A stretch of 32,949 bases of DNA from Flavobacterium branchiophilum NBRC 15030 = ATCC 35035 (GCF_002217205.1 NZ_MUGT01000004.1:23943-56891), one strand, 5' to 3'. Shown: positions 22,743-30,324, counted from the first letter of the stretch. The notes: generated by a model not told the origin, from the letters alone. Numbers and translations are program-made.

Positions 22743-23000
22743 AAAAATCGAAAATAGTTTGTTACCAATTGCGTGGTCTGCATGAGAGAGGTTGTAATTG
22801 CCTCTATTAAAATCATACAAATTAGAAAACATTGCAGTTTTGTTATACAAAAAACCAGCTGTGATTTGAGATTGGTTGAGGTTAGAAAGCATCACGGGCC
22901 AATTGGGATGCTCTTCGATTGCGGTAATTGTTGAACCGTTTTGGGCTGTGATTTTGCCTACTGCGAAAAATAGCACTACTGTAATAAAAAACTTTTTCAT
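22593..23000 (-). pseudogene. Truncated lipase B, fused to the array repeat
   Basis: The layout is the same as truncated lipase A: a signal peptide (MKKFFITVVLFFAVGKITAQ), the lipase N-terminal segment to about residue 86, an identical junction, and a repeat-encoded tail ending at TAA 22593. Against copy A it shows several amino-acid changes inside the signal peptide. There are none in residues 21-86 (five synonymous substitutions), and three amino-acid changes in the repeat-encoded tail (ES to KT, H to Q). Identical junctions show that A and B derive from one fusion event followed by duplication or conversion. It is listed as a pseudogene because the catalytic domain is gone, but the frame is intact. 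Confidence 0.75.
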
Positions 23001-23056
23001 TGTTTTGAATGGATTAAATTAATGAATTAGTGAATTATTTTTTGTTTTTTTAATTG

Positions 23057-23078
23057 AGAGGCGATGTCAGTCGCCTCT
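23057..23078. terminator. Hairpin between the SH3-like gene and truncated lipase B
   Basis: The same 8-bp stem as at 21802-21823 (AGAGGCGA/TCGCCTCT) with a different 6-nt loop (TGTCAG instead of CGGCAA). It lies 6 bp after the stop of the SH3-like gene. Confidence 0.55.
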
Positions 23079-23084
23079 TCTTGT

Positions 23085-23567
23085 TTAATTATTTGGTTTG
23101 CTATTGGTTATGATTTTGTAGGTCCATTTTATTTTTTTGTGTTTATTTTGTGAGGTTAATGGAAGAATAAATAAAAGTGACCCTGTTGGTAAACCAATAT
23201 ATGCAGCTAAACCAAGATCGTCACTTTTTTTAGCAAAAGGTATGTTATATAATGAAGGTGCAAGTATGCCACAACCAAGTGTTATCAAAACCGTTTCCAT
23301 AAATGTTGAAACGCCTGATGCTTTTCTGATTTTTACAATTTGGTCTAAATTTATTATCTGGTCTTTTATTTTTATTGTTGTAGAATCAATAATTGTAAAT
23401 TGTCCTGCAATATTCTTTCCATTGGTGGTTTTAATTTTAATTCGGTGATGTTCCTTTATAAATTCTAAATTACCATTTTTTTGATTAAAAAGTGATATGC
23501 CTTGCTGGGAGAGCATTGTATTGGTAATAAATAATAATACCAAGATGATTTTTAATTTGATTTTCAT
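23085..23567 (-). CDS. Secreted/membrane SH3-like hypothetical protein (paralogue of 15611-16084)
   Basis: The 160-residue product begins with a signal peptide (MKIKLKIILVLLFITNTMLS). It then has a beta-rich segment (HRIKIKTTNGKNIAGQFTII, STTIKIKDQIINLDQIVKI), two hydrophobic segments (about 92-105 and 122-140) and a basic end (NKHKKIKWTYKII). The arrangement and spaced residues match the protein at 15611-16084, so they are paralogues at opposite ends of the array. It lies between lipoprotein 3 (31 bp upstream) and truncated lipase B (84 bp downstream), and it is the only gene interrupting the regular lipoprotein-lipase alternation. Function unknown. Confidence 0.65.
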   Translation of the reverse strand: MKIKLKIILVLLFITNTMLSQQGISLFNQKNGNLEFIKEHHRIKIKTTNGKNIAGQFTIIDSTTIKIKDQIINLDQIVKIRKASGVSTFMETVLITLGCGILAPSLYNIPFAKKSDDLGLAAYIGLPTGSLLFILPLTSQNKHKKIKWTYKIITNSKPNN

Positions 23568-23598
23568 GTTTTACTTATTTAATTGTGAATTTTATTGT

Positions 23599-24201
23599 TT
23601 AAGGAAAACTGGTACTTGATATTGTAGAAGAGTTAATATCAAATCGCCCACTTTTAATATCAATCTCATCTGTACCATTATACAATCGTAACTTTCCACT
23701 AAAATTGCCTGATATAATGTTATCATACTTTGTAATTGTAACTTTGCCAGAATTTTGATACGAACTATAGTATTTATAAGAATTTGTTGCACTGTCATAA
23801 ATACGGGCATATACATAATTTTGCATCAAACCATTAATACTTGACTGAAAATTAGATTCCTGCCAGATATAATCTCCAAGTTGCTGTTGGTGCAAACCTT
23901 GTAAATGAATCATCATACTACTGGCTGGAATACCCGTTACACAATTAGTAATTTGAATTTCATTAAATTCTCTATTCCCACTTGGGTCTCCCCAAAATAT
24001 CACCCCTTTCTGTCCAGGATTTAAAGTAGAACTTGAGCAATCACGGGGGTAAAAAACTTGTCCGTTGATAATGCAGCCAAAGGTATTGGCACCTGTTTGG
24101 GTTTCGGGTGGTAGTTTTGCTAAAGGGTCTTCTATAACAGGTTCGTCTTTGCTGCACCCAAGCAGCATCATTGCTGTAATAGCTAAAAATAGTTTTTTCA
24201 T
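23599..24201 (-). CDS. Surface lipoprotein 3 of the array
   Basis: The 200-residue product has its own signal peptide (MKKLFLAITAMMLLGC, different from lipoproteins 1 and 2) and SKDEP after the cysteine, again resembling the surface-export signal. Family blocks are LPPETQTGANTFGCIINGQV followed by FYPRD, and ISGNFSGKLRLYNGTDEIDI plus SGRFDINSSTI. It is closer to lipoprotein 1 than to lipoprotein 2 in the first third (ETQ.GANTFG..ING.V..PRD) and at the extreme end (..FP). Repeat copy C precedes it, then araC, so this is likely the oldest position of the unit. Function unknown. Confidence 0.8.
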   Translation of the reverse strand: MKKLFLAITAMMLLGCSKDEPVIEDPLAKLPPETQTGANTFGCIINGQVFYPRDCSSSTLNPGQKGVIFWGDPSGNREFNEIQITNCVTGIPASSMMIHLQGLHQQQLGDYIWQESNFQSSINGLMQNYVYARIYDSATNSYKYYSSYQNSGKVTITKYDNIISGNFSGKLRLYNGTDEIDIKSGRFDINSSTISSTSFP

Positions 24202-24509
24202 TTTTTTTAGAATTAAAATTAATTTGAATTGAAATAAATCATTTTGGTAATCATCATTTTTTTAGGAGGAATCCATTTTTTTACTTTTTATAATTCCTGT
24301 GGTTGTTTGTGCTGTTATTTTTGTTTGAGTTTTATTTTTTTTTAAATACGGCTTTGTTGTTATGAGTCATTTTCAAAATAGTTATGATGCACTGATTCTT
24401 GGCAACAAAAGTAGCGTTCGCTTAAAATAAAGTGTCCCAAATTCTGCATTTTTACGGAATTTGGGACACATTTACAGAATTTGGGACAAAGTTTAACAGT
24501 TTTTGTTCC
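24199..24509 (-). repeat. Array repeat, copy C (araC-linked, probably ancestral)
   Basis: On the minus strand this copy starts inside the intact araC gene, using its last 17 bp, and includes the araC terminator. Copies A and B carry the same 17 bp detached from any araC gene, which suggests that copy C is the source. It contains GAATTTGGGACA twice in direct orientation and once inverted. Confidence 0.9.
24424..24469 (-). terminator. araC terminator (repeated in each array repeat)
   Basis: On the minus strand a perfect 13-bp stem (GTGTCCCAAATTC / GAATTTGGGACAC, 24469-24457 with 24444-24432) with a 12-nt loop is followed by TTTATTTT. Identical hairpins lie at 21406-21443 and 22665-22702, after the two truncated lipase segments. 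Confidence 0.7.
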
Positions 24510-25596
24510 GATAGTCGGTGGGAGTACTTTGAGTGTATTTAAGAAAAGCCCTATAAAAACTAGATTTGGAATTGAATCCACATTCTAGTCCAATAGCCGC
24601 TATGGTATAATCTTCGTATTGTTTGTCTTTCAATATCTCGATGGCTTTTTGTACCCTCAATTCATTGATGTAATCTGTAAAATTATTTTTTAAATTATTC
24701 TTTAAAATTTTAGATATTTTTCTGTCGCTCATATTCATTGATTCGGACAATTGTACCAGCGTAAATTTGGGACTCAAATAGCCGTGATGTGCTTTGATAT
24801 GCTGTTCGATTTCAGTAAATTGGAGGTCCAATGCCGGTTTTGGAGGCACACTACTTGGAATTTTGATTTGAATTATTTTTCGTAATTCTATCCGTTCGGT
24901 TAGCAAATTGTATTTAAAAAAACCGTGATAAGCCACCCAAAAAATAATCCATACAGACGACAACCGCAATGGGTAATATATTGGTATATTGGGACTTATC
25001 ACATTTCGGAGATTGAAAATGATGGCCACAATCCATAAAACCAAAATCACCAAGCCAAACCCAAAAAATTTTTTGAGCCACTGCATGTTGTCATAACTGG
25101 CAATGTTTTCGGGTATTTTGGATTGTGGCAAAAAAATATAAATCAGTTTGATATATAGAAAAAGGGTGTACCCAACGTTGATAATTTCCTCTATTTGTGC
25201 ATATTGAGCTACAATAAAATTGTTGTTTTCATGATGATAAAAAGGATACAATACCAATCGTAGGGCAATTTCTGCGGCAAACAACATTAACGAGATACCC
25301 ACAAAAGATTGAATTTGCTTTTCAATTTTGATGTAATGTACTACAAATGTGTAAAAAGAAGGAATAATCAATACGTAAAAAGGCAATAGCATTTTTCGTT
25401 CAAAAAAATTAAGCGAAATATAATGGTAATCTGCCAGCGTAATTTGTAGGTTGTTGATCGTAAAAAAAAGCACAAAAAAGTTCAGATAAATAATAGATTT
25501 ATCTTTTCGATGTGGCGAAAAATTGGTGTAAATGATAAAGCACACCCCAATAAACACCCCAATAAATAGGGCTATTTTAAATATTTCTGCTATCAT
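24493..25596 (-). CDS. Membrane-anchored AraC-family transcriptional regulator
   Basis: The 367-residue protein has about seven hydrophobic segments in residues 1-235 (for example ALFIGVFIGVCFIIYTNF, FFGFGLVILVLWIVAIIF) and a C-terminal AraC DNA-binding domain at about 258-365. That domain has two helix-turn-helix units, KFTLVQLSESMNMSDRKIS and DYTIAAIGLECGFNSKSSFY, followed by RAFLKYTQSTPTDYR. Membrane-bound AraC regulators are frequent in Bacteroidota and are thought to sense envelope signals. The last 17 bp of the gene belong to the array repeat. It is 27 bp downstream of ribE and heads the array, so it is the best local candidate for its regulator (inference from position). Confidence 0.88.
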   Translation of the reverse strand: MIAEIFKIALFIGVFIGVCFIIYTNFSPHRKDKSIIYLNFFVLFFTINNLQITLADYHYISLNFFERKMLLPFYVLIIPSFYTFVVHYIKIEKQIQSFVGISLMLFAAEIALRLVLYPFYHHENNNFIVAQYAQIEEIINVGYTLFLYIKLIYIFLPQSKIPENIASYDNMQWLKKFFGFGLVILVLWIVAIIFNLRNVISPNIPIYYPLRLSSVWIIFWVAYHGFFKYNLLTERIELRKIIQIKIPSSVPPKPALDLQFTEIEQHIKAHHGYLSPKFTLVQLSESMNMSDRKISKILKNNLKNNFTDYINELRVQKAIEILKDKQYEDYTIAAIGLECGFNSKSSFYRAFLKYTQSTPTDYRNKNC

Positions 25597-25623
25597 TATC
25601 CTAATTCAAAAAAAATGCAAATG

Positions 25624-26220
25624 CTATTTAGACCCTTGTACACCATACAAACGGGCCACATATTTACCTATCACGTCAAACTCTAAATTGATGGTTGTGC
25701 CAATTGTAAAATGTTTGAAATTGGTGTGTTCATACGTATAGGGGATGATGGCCACACTAAAACCATTTGGTTTTGAACCTACCACCGTCAAACTTACACC
25801 GTTTACGGTAATAGACCCTTTTTCGATGGTTATGTTGTGCAAGGCCTGGTCATATTCAAACGAAAAATACCAACTTCCGTTACTCGACGTAATGCTCACA
25901 CACTTGCCCGTTTGATCGACATGTCCCTGAACCAAATGCCCGTCTAATCGATCACCCAATTTCATGGCTCGTTCTAGGTTTATTTCGTCGCCAATACACC
26001 ATTCAGACAATGAAGTTTTAAGTAAAGTTTCTTTTATAGCAGTAACTTTGTAGGTATTGTTTATAATTTCAACTACCGTCAAACATACTCCGTTATGGGC
26101 CACACTTTGATCAATTTTCAATTCTGAGGTTATTGTTGATTGCATCCAAAAATGACAATTATCACCTTCCGTTACAATATCTGCAATTTTACCAATGGTT
26201 TCTATAATTCCTGTAAACAT
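25624..26220 (-). CDS. ribE: Riboflavin synthase (alpha subunit)
   Basis: The enzyme dismutates two 6,7-dimethyl-8-ribityllumazine molecules to riboflavin and a pyrimidinedione. The 198-residue product has the family's two repeated barrels: MFTGIIETIGKIADIV with VAHNGVCLTVVEI (about 1-90), and HLVQGHVDQTGKCVSI with ITVNGVSLTVVG (about 95-190). The N-terminal MFTGI, and GHLVQGHVD at the second barrel entry, are diagnostic. It is divergent from pdxA, across 188 bp, and araC follows on the same strand after 27 bp. No FMN riboswitch-like leader was seen. Confidence 0.95.
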   Translation of the reverse strand: MFTGIIETIGKIADIVTEGDNCHFWMQSTITSELKIDQSVAHNGVCLTVVEIINNTYKVTAIKETLLKTSLSEWCIGDEINLERAMKLGDRLDGHLVQGHVDQTGKCVSITSSNGSWYFSFEYDQALHNITIEKGSITVNGVSLTVVGSKPNGFSVAIIPYTYEHTNFKHFTIGTTINLEFDVIGKYVARLYGVQGSK

Positions 26221-26249
26221 AATTGTTTTATTTTTCTTAAATTTGCCCC

Positions 26250-26257
26250 CAAAAGTA
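26250..26257 (-). promoter_or_regulatory. -7 box upstream of ribE
   Basis: Read on the minus strand this is TACTTTTG, matching TAnnTTTG, 29 bp before the ribE start. The best TTTG-like -33 is at 24 bp, slightly too far, and TGTG at 19 bp is a weak alternative. Confidence 0.4.
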
Positions 26258-26408
26258 GCAATTAAAATTTGAAGTCCACATCAAAAGTACAATAAACAAA
26301 TGGTTTTTGAAATCAGAATCAAACAAAAGCCCCAAAAAGTAGCTTATTGAGACTCAAAAAAAGTTGCCATAACATAACAATCATTCAAATCTATAAAAAA
26401 ATAAGTTC

Positions 26409-27470
26409 ATGAAAAATGCAGAAAATATTATTGTTGGAATTTCTATCGGAGATTTAAACGGTATTGGAAGCGAAGTGGTTTTAAAAACATTTGAAGACAA
26501 TCGCATGTTAGAAATGTGTACTCCTGTTATTTTTGCAAATGTCAAAATAATTTCATTTGTCAAAAAAATAATTGGCAGCAACAGCATGATTCAAGGCATC
26601 GATCATTTGGATCAAATTGTTTTAGGAAAAATAAATGTACTCAATGTTTGGAAAGAAGGTGTCAATTTGAACTTTGGAACAAATGACGAAACGGTTGGCA
26701 AATATGCCATAAAGTCGTTTGTAGCCGCAACACAAGCCTTGCAAAATGGAGCCATAGATGTGCTAGTAACAGCACCAATCAACAAATACAACATCCAATC
26801 GGAAGATTTTCAGTTTCCAGGCCACACGGATTATTTGAACCAAGAGTTAGAAGGCAATGCCCTGATGCTTATGGTTCAGGACCAGCTACGGGTAGGTTTG
26901 CTAACAGACCATATTCCTGTAAGCGAGGTGTCAAAACATTTGACACCAGAATTGATTATCGAAAAAATTAAAACCATCAACCAATGTTTGATTCAAGATT
27001 TTAGTATAATAAAACCTAAAATAGCAGTGTTAGGAATCAATCCACATGCAGGCGATGGCGGTGTAATAGGAACAGAAGACGACAACATTATCAGACCCAC
27101 TTTAAAAAAATTATTTGACCAAGGGATTATGGCTTTTGGCCCTTATGCAGCCGATGGTTTTTTTGGTTCTAATCAATACGAAAAATATGATGCCGTTGTG
27201 GCTGTTTATCACGACCAAGGATTGATACCTTTCAAAACATTAGCGTTTGGCAAAGGAGTCAATTTTACGGCTGGGCTTCATAAAATTCGTACCTCGCCAG
27301 ACCACGGCACGGCCTATGAAATTGCGGGCAAAGGCATTGCCGATTTTAACTCTTTCAGAGAAGCCGTGTATTTGGCATTAGATGTGTTTCAGGCCAGAAA
27401 TCTGTACCACGAAATCAGCCAAAACCCTATGAAAATCAAAGAAAAACCAGAAGAACGAAATAATAGATAA
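26409..27470 (+). CDS. pdxA: 4-hydroxythreonine-4-phosphate dehydrogenase
   Basis: PdxA oxidises 4-phosphohydroxy-L-threonine in the DXP-dependent pathway to pyridoxal phosphate. The 353-residue product shows IGDLNGIGSEVVLK at the N-terminus, the substrate and metal-binding histidines in FPGHTDYLNQ, GINPHAGDGGVIG and AVYHDQGLIPFK, and the C-terminal IRTSPDHGTAYEIAGKGIAD signature. The length is typical (330-360). The gene is divergent from ribE and precedes the DUF177-rpmF pair, a common flavobacterial order. The gap of 80 bp and the strong promoter at 27489-27517 separate it from the next transcript. Confidence 0.95.
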   Translation: MKNAENIIVGISIGDLNGIGSEVVLKTFEDNRMLEMCTPVIFANVKIISFVKKIIGSNSMIQGIDHLDQIVLGKINVLNVWKEGVNLNFGTNDETVGKYAIKSFVAATQALQNGAIDVLVTAPINKYNIQSEDFQFPGHTDYLNQELEGNALMLMVQDQLRVGLLTDHIPVSEVSKHLTPELIIEKIKTINQCLIQDFSIIKPKIAVLGINPHAGDGGVIGTEDDNIIRPTLKKLFDQGIMAFGPYAADGFFGSNQYEKYDAVVAVYHDQGLIPFKTLAFGKGVNFTAGLHKIRTSPDHGTAYEIAGKGIADFNSFREAVYLALDVFQARNLYHEISQNPMKIKEKPEERNNR

Positions 27471-27488
27471 AAAAAAAGGGCTTAGAGT

Positions 27489-27517
27489 TTTGATTATCTA
27501 AAATTTTTATATCTTTG
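27489..27517 (+). promoter_or_regulatory. Promoter of the DUF177-rpmF operon
   Basis: TTTG (27489-27492), a 17-bp spacer and TATCTTTG (27510-27517) match the Bacteroidota consensus exactly, 33 bp before the DUF177 start codon. Confidence 0.75.
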
Positions 27518-27550
27518 CACTCCCAAAGTATTAGGGCAAAATGATGTATC

Positions 27551-28093
27551 ATGAAACAATTAAAAGAATTTTTAATCCCTTTTATAGGATTGAAGTTAGG
27601 AAAACATCAGTTTGAATATCAAATAAATAAAGCGTTCTTTGATAACTTTGATTTTGACGAATATGAAAATGCCAACATCAAAGTAGCAGTAGTTTTAGAA
27701 AAAAAAAGTACGATGCTCGAATTGCATTTCAAACACAAAGGCACGGTAACAGTTCCTTGCGATATTACAAGCGAGTCGTTTGAATTGCCAATAAAAGGTA
27801 AAATTAGATTGGTAGTACAGTTTGGTGAAGCGTTTAATAACGACAATGAAGAATTGTTGGTATTGCCTTATGCAGAACATCAAATAGACATTGCTCAATA
27901 TATTTATGAAATGATAGTATTGTCGGTACCCCTAAAACGCATACATCCAGGCGTCATTGATGGCTCACTAGAATCTGAAGCCTTAAACAAATGGAAAACA
28001 CTGCAAGTTGAAGAATTGAAACAAGAGATTGAAGAACAAGATAATATTGACCCACGATGGGACAAATTAAAACAACTATTAACGGATAAATAA
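27551..28093 (+). CDS. DUF177 (YceD-like) protein
   Basis: The 180-residue acidic protein precedes rpmF, the diagnostic location of the DUF177/YceD family, which is linked to ribosomal RNA or large-subunit biogenesis. Visible family features are HKGTVTVPCDITSESFELPI in the middle beta region, and the SVPLKRIHPG segment followed by the end DPRWDKLKQLL. The usual second cysteine is not evident, so a metal-binding CxxC is absent. rpmF follows after 9 bp and the promoter lies 33 bp upstream. Confidence 0.85.
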   Translation: MKQLKEFLIPFIGLKLGKHQFEYQINKAFFDNFDFDEYENANIKVAVVLEKKSTMLELHFKHKGTVTVPCDITSESFELPIKGKIRLVVQFGEAFNNDNEELLVLPYAEHQIDIAQYIYEMIVLSVPLKRIHPGVIDGSLESEALNKWKTLQVEELKQEIEEQDNIDPRWDKLKQLLTDK

Positions 28094-28102
28094 TATAGTA
28101 AA

Positions 28103-28300
28103 ATGGCACATCCAAAGAGAAAGATTTCCAAAACAAGAAGAGACAAAAGAAGAACTCATTATAAAGCAACTGTTGCTCAAATTGCTACCTGCCCAGTAAC
28201 TGGCGAAGCGCATTTGTATCACAGAGCCTACTGGCACGAAGGCAAAATGTATTACAGAGGTCAAGTAGTTATTGATAAATCTTCTGTTGCGCTTGCGTAA
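28103..28300 (+). CDS. rpmF: 50S ribosomal protein L32
   Basis: L32 is a small large-subunit protein. The 65-residue product begins [20 protein letters not shown], the classic basic N-terminus. It continues with [20 protein letters not shown], keeping only one cysteine, so it belongs to the zinc-free type. It is co-transcribed with the DUF177 gene, as in most bacteria, and is followed 22 bp later by a strong terminator. Confidence 0.96.
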   Translation: MAHPKRKISKTRRDKRRTHYKATVAQIATCPVTGEAHLYHRAYWHEGKMYYRGQVVIDKSSVALA

Positions 28301-28322
28301 TAATTTATAGTATAAGTTAATC

Positions 28323-28350
28323 AAACTCTCACGATGTGAGAGTTTTTTTT
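28323..28350 (+). terminator. Intrinsic terminator after rpmF
   Basis: A 10-bp perfect stem (AAACTCTCAC/GTGAGAGTTT) with a GAT loop, followed by a run of T's to 28350. Confidence 0.9.
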
Positions 28351-28723
28351 ATGGACTTAAAGTTTGCCGACAAAAATAATTTTTATTTCGGTTGGGTGTC
28401 AATTATTTTTTGTAATTTACACCGCTTTTCTAAATATTAGGAAATTATAAAGGAGTAGTTACATTTAGCATTGTTTAGAGCTTGAGGCATGTTTTTTTAT
28501 TTAAAAACGAAACAGAATTATTTTTTTTCTTTCTTTTTTAAATATCAAATGGACATGAAGTGTAATGTTTTGTTATTAAAAAATAACGTAATGCATCAAA
28601 ACTATTTAAAAATAATTACAATATACAAACGGTTTAAAAAGAAGGCTTTTTGTTTAACCAAAATGCCTAGTAACATACAAACCGAAAGTATAAGCTTATT
28701 AAGATAAATATAATTTTACAAAT
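28351..28723 (+). other. Intergenic region between rpmF and fabH
   Basis: About 370 bp separate the rpmF terminator from fabH. A weak promoter-like TTGG-N17-TAATTTAC occurs near 28394-28422. A 72-codon frame at 28489-28707 is rich in Phe, Lys and Asn and looks like translated AT-rich noncoding DNA. No RNA gene or riboswitch was recognised. A long leader to the fabH-accB-accC genes is possible. Confidence 0.4.
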
Positions 28724-29722
28724 ATGAATAAAATTACTGCCGCCATTACTGCCGTTGGAGGATATGTTCCTGATTATGTGTTATCTAATGCCGTATTAGA
28801 AACACTAGTAGATACCAACGACGAATGGATTACCAGCCGAACAGGTATCAAAGAAAGACGATTGCTAAAAGAAGAAGGACAAGGAACCTCCTATTTGGCC
28901 ATCAAAGCAGCCCAAGATTTACTAACCAAAGGGCAAATAGACCCCCTAGAAATTGATGTAGTAATAGTGGCTACTGCCACTCCCGATTTGCCAGTTGCTG
29001 CTACTGCAGTGTATGTAGCCAGTCAAATTGGAGCAACAAATGCTTTTGCGTTTGATATGCAAGCCGCTTGTTCTGGATTTTTATTTGGAATGTCCACGGC
29101 TTCTGCATATATCCAATCTGGCAAATACAAAAAAGTATTGCTAATTGGTGCCGACAAAATGTCGTCTATTATCGATTATACTGATCGTGCTACATGTATT
29201 ATTTTTGGAGACGGTGCTGGTGCTGTTTTGTTTGAACCCAATATTGATGGACTTGGACTTCAAGACGAAATTTTGAAAAGCGACGGTATAGGTAGAGAAT
29301 TTCTAAAAATAGAGGCTGGCGGATCAATTCTCCCACCAAGTGAGGAAACGGTTGCCAATAAACAACATTACGTTTTTCAGGACGGAAAAACAGTGTACAA
29401 ATATGCCGTTTCGGGCATGGCAGACGTGAGTGAAAAAATCATGCAACGCAATCAACTAACAAATGAAGACATCAATTGGTTAGTAGCCCATCAAGCCAAC
29501 AAACGAATCATCGATGCTACCTCAAGCAGAATCAACCTAGAAGACGACAAGGTTTTGATGAACATCCAACGCTATGGCAACACAACTTCGGCCACTTTGC
29601 CACTGCTATTAAACGATTTTGAACATTTATTAAAAAAAGGAGATAATATTATTTTTGCTGCCTTTGGTGGCGGATTTACATGGGGTTCTATTTATTTGAA
29701 ATGGGCCTACACAAAACAATAA
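28724..29722 (+). CDS. fabH: 3-oxoacyl-[acyl-carrier-protein] synthase III
   Basis: FabH starts fatty-acid synthesis by condensing a short acyl-CoA with malonyl-ACP. The 332-residue product has the KAS III catalytic triad: Cys116 in MQAACSGFLFG, His256 in WLVAHQANKRI, and Asn286 in RYGNTTSA. It also has the N-terminal ITAVGGYVPDYVLSN and NDEWITSRTGIKERR, and the final IIFAAFGGGFTWGSIYLKW. It is followed after 25 bp by accB and then accC, which supply malonyl-CoA, so these act as a fatty-acid initiation cluster. Confidence 0.95.
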   Translation: MNKITAAITAVGGYVPDYVLSNAVLETLVDTNDEWITSRTGIKERRLLKEEGQGTSYLAIKAAQDLLTKGQIDPLEIDVVIVATATPDLPVAATAVYVASQIGATNAFAFDMQAACSGFLFGMSTASAYIQSGKYKKVLLIGADKMSSIIDYTDRATCIIFGDGAGAVLFEPNIDGLGLQDEILKSDGIGREFLKIEAGGSILPPSEETVANKQHYVFQDGKTVYKYAVSGMADVSEKIMQRNQLTNEDINWLVAHQANKRIIDATSSRINLEDDKVLMNIQRYGNTTSATLPLLLNDFEHLLKKGDNIIFAAFGGGFTWGSIYLKWAYTKQ

Positions 29723-29747
29723 ACTATAAACTTAAACCAATTTGATT

Positions 29748-30233
29748 ATGGATATTAAAGAAATTCAAAACCTGATAAAATTTGTAGCAAACTCGGGCGT
29801 TGCAGAAGTAAAATTAGAAACAGGCGATGTGAAAATTACCATCAGAACCACGTTAGAAAACAACAGTTCAGATGTAACTTATGTGCAACAAATGCCTGCC
29901 CAAAATGTGATTCAGGCCACCGTTCCTCAACAAATTGCGGCACCAGCAGTAGCTCCAGAAACTGTTGCTCCTGTAGCTCCAGAAAGCAACAAATATGTAA
30001 CTGTCAAATCGCCAATGATTGGAACTTTTTACCGCAAACCAGCTCCAGACAAACCTGTATTTACAGAAGTTGGGGCAACTATTGCCAAAGGGGACGTGCT
30101 TTGTGTAATTGAAGCCATGAAGCTTTTTAACGAAATCGAATCTGAAATTTCTGGTAAAATAGTAAAAATATTGGTGGACGATATGTCGCCTGTAGAATTT
30201 GATCAACCATTGTTTTTAGTAGATCCATCATAA
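29748..30233 (+). CDS. accB: Biotin carboxyl carrier protein of acetyl-CoA carboxylase
   Basis: AccB carries the biotin that shuttles CO2 between AccC and the carboxyltransferase. The 161-residue product starts MDIKEIQNLIKFVANSGVAE, followed by a Pro/Ala/Val-rich flexible linker (about 48-80) and the biotinyl domain (about 82-160). The biotin-accepting Lys125 lies in IEAMKLFNEIES, the invariant motif. The start chosen is ATG 29748; a TTG two codons upstream (29742) is also in frame. accC starts 91 bp downstream. Confidence 0.96.
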   Translation: MDIKEIQNLIKFVANSGVAEVKLETGDVKITIRTTLENNSSDVTYVQQMPAQNVIQATVPQQIAAPAVAPETVAPVAPESNKYVTVKSPMIGTFYRKPAPDKPVFTEVGATIAKGDVLCVIEAMKLFNEIESEISGKIVKILVDDMSPVEFDQPLFLVDPS

Positions 30234-30324
30234 GTAATTATAAATTATGAATAATAAATTATGAATTGTTTCAAACCATTTATAACTTATATCTTAATTG
30301 CTCATAACTCATAATTTAAAAACT
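30234..30324 (+). repeat. Degenerate AT-rich repeats between accB and accC
   Basis: ATAAATTATGAAT occurs twice in tandem (around 30239-30266), and related inverted copies (CATAACTCATAATTTA) lie just before accC. It is low-complexity intergenic DNA with no gene. Weak hairpins are possible, but no function is supported. Confidence 0.4.

Noticed and set aside
24432-24488. GAATTTGGGACA units as a CRISPR-like or iteron array
   Set aside because: Only three units per copy, one of them inverted; two form the terminator hairpin. There are no regular spacers and no cas or rep genes.
26221-26408. FMN riboswitch in the ribE/pdxA intergenic region
   Set aside because: The ribE leader after the -7 box is only about 25 bp and none of the conserved aptamer segments is visible.
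28489-28707. 72-codon ORF between rpmF and fabH
   Set aside because: Its composition (Phe, Lys, Asn) is what AT-rich noncoding DNA gives; there is no motif and no promoter placed to drive it convincingly.
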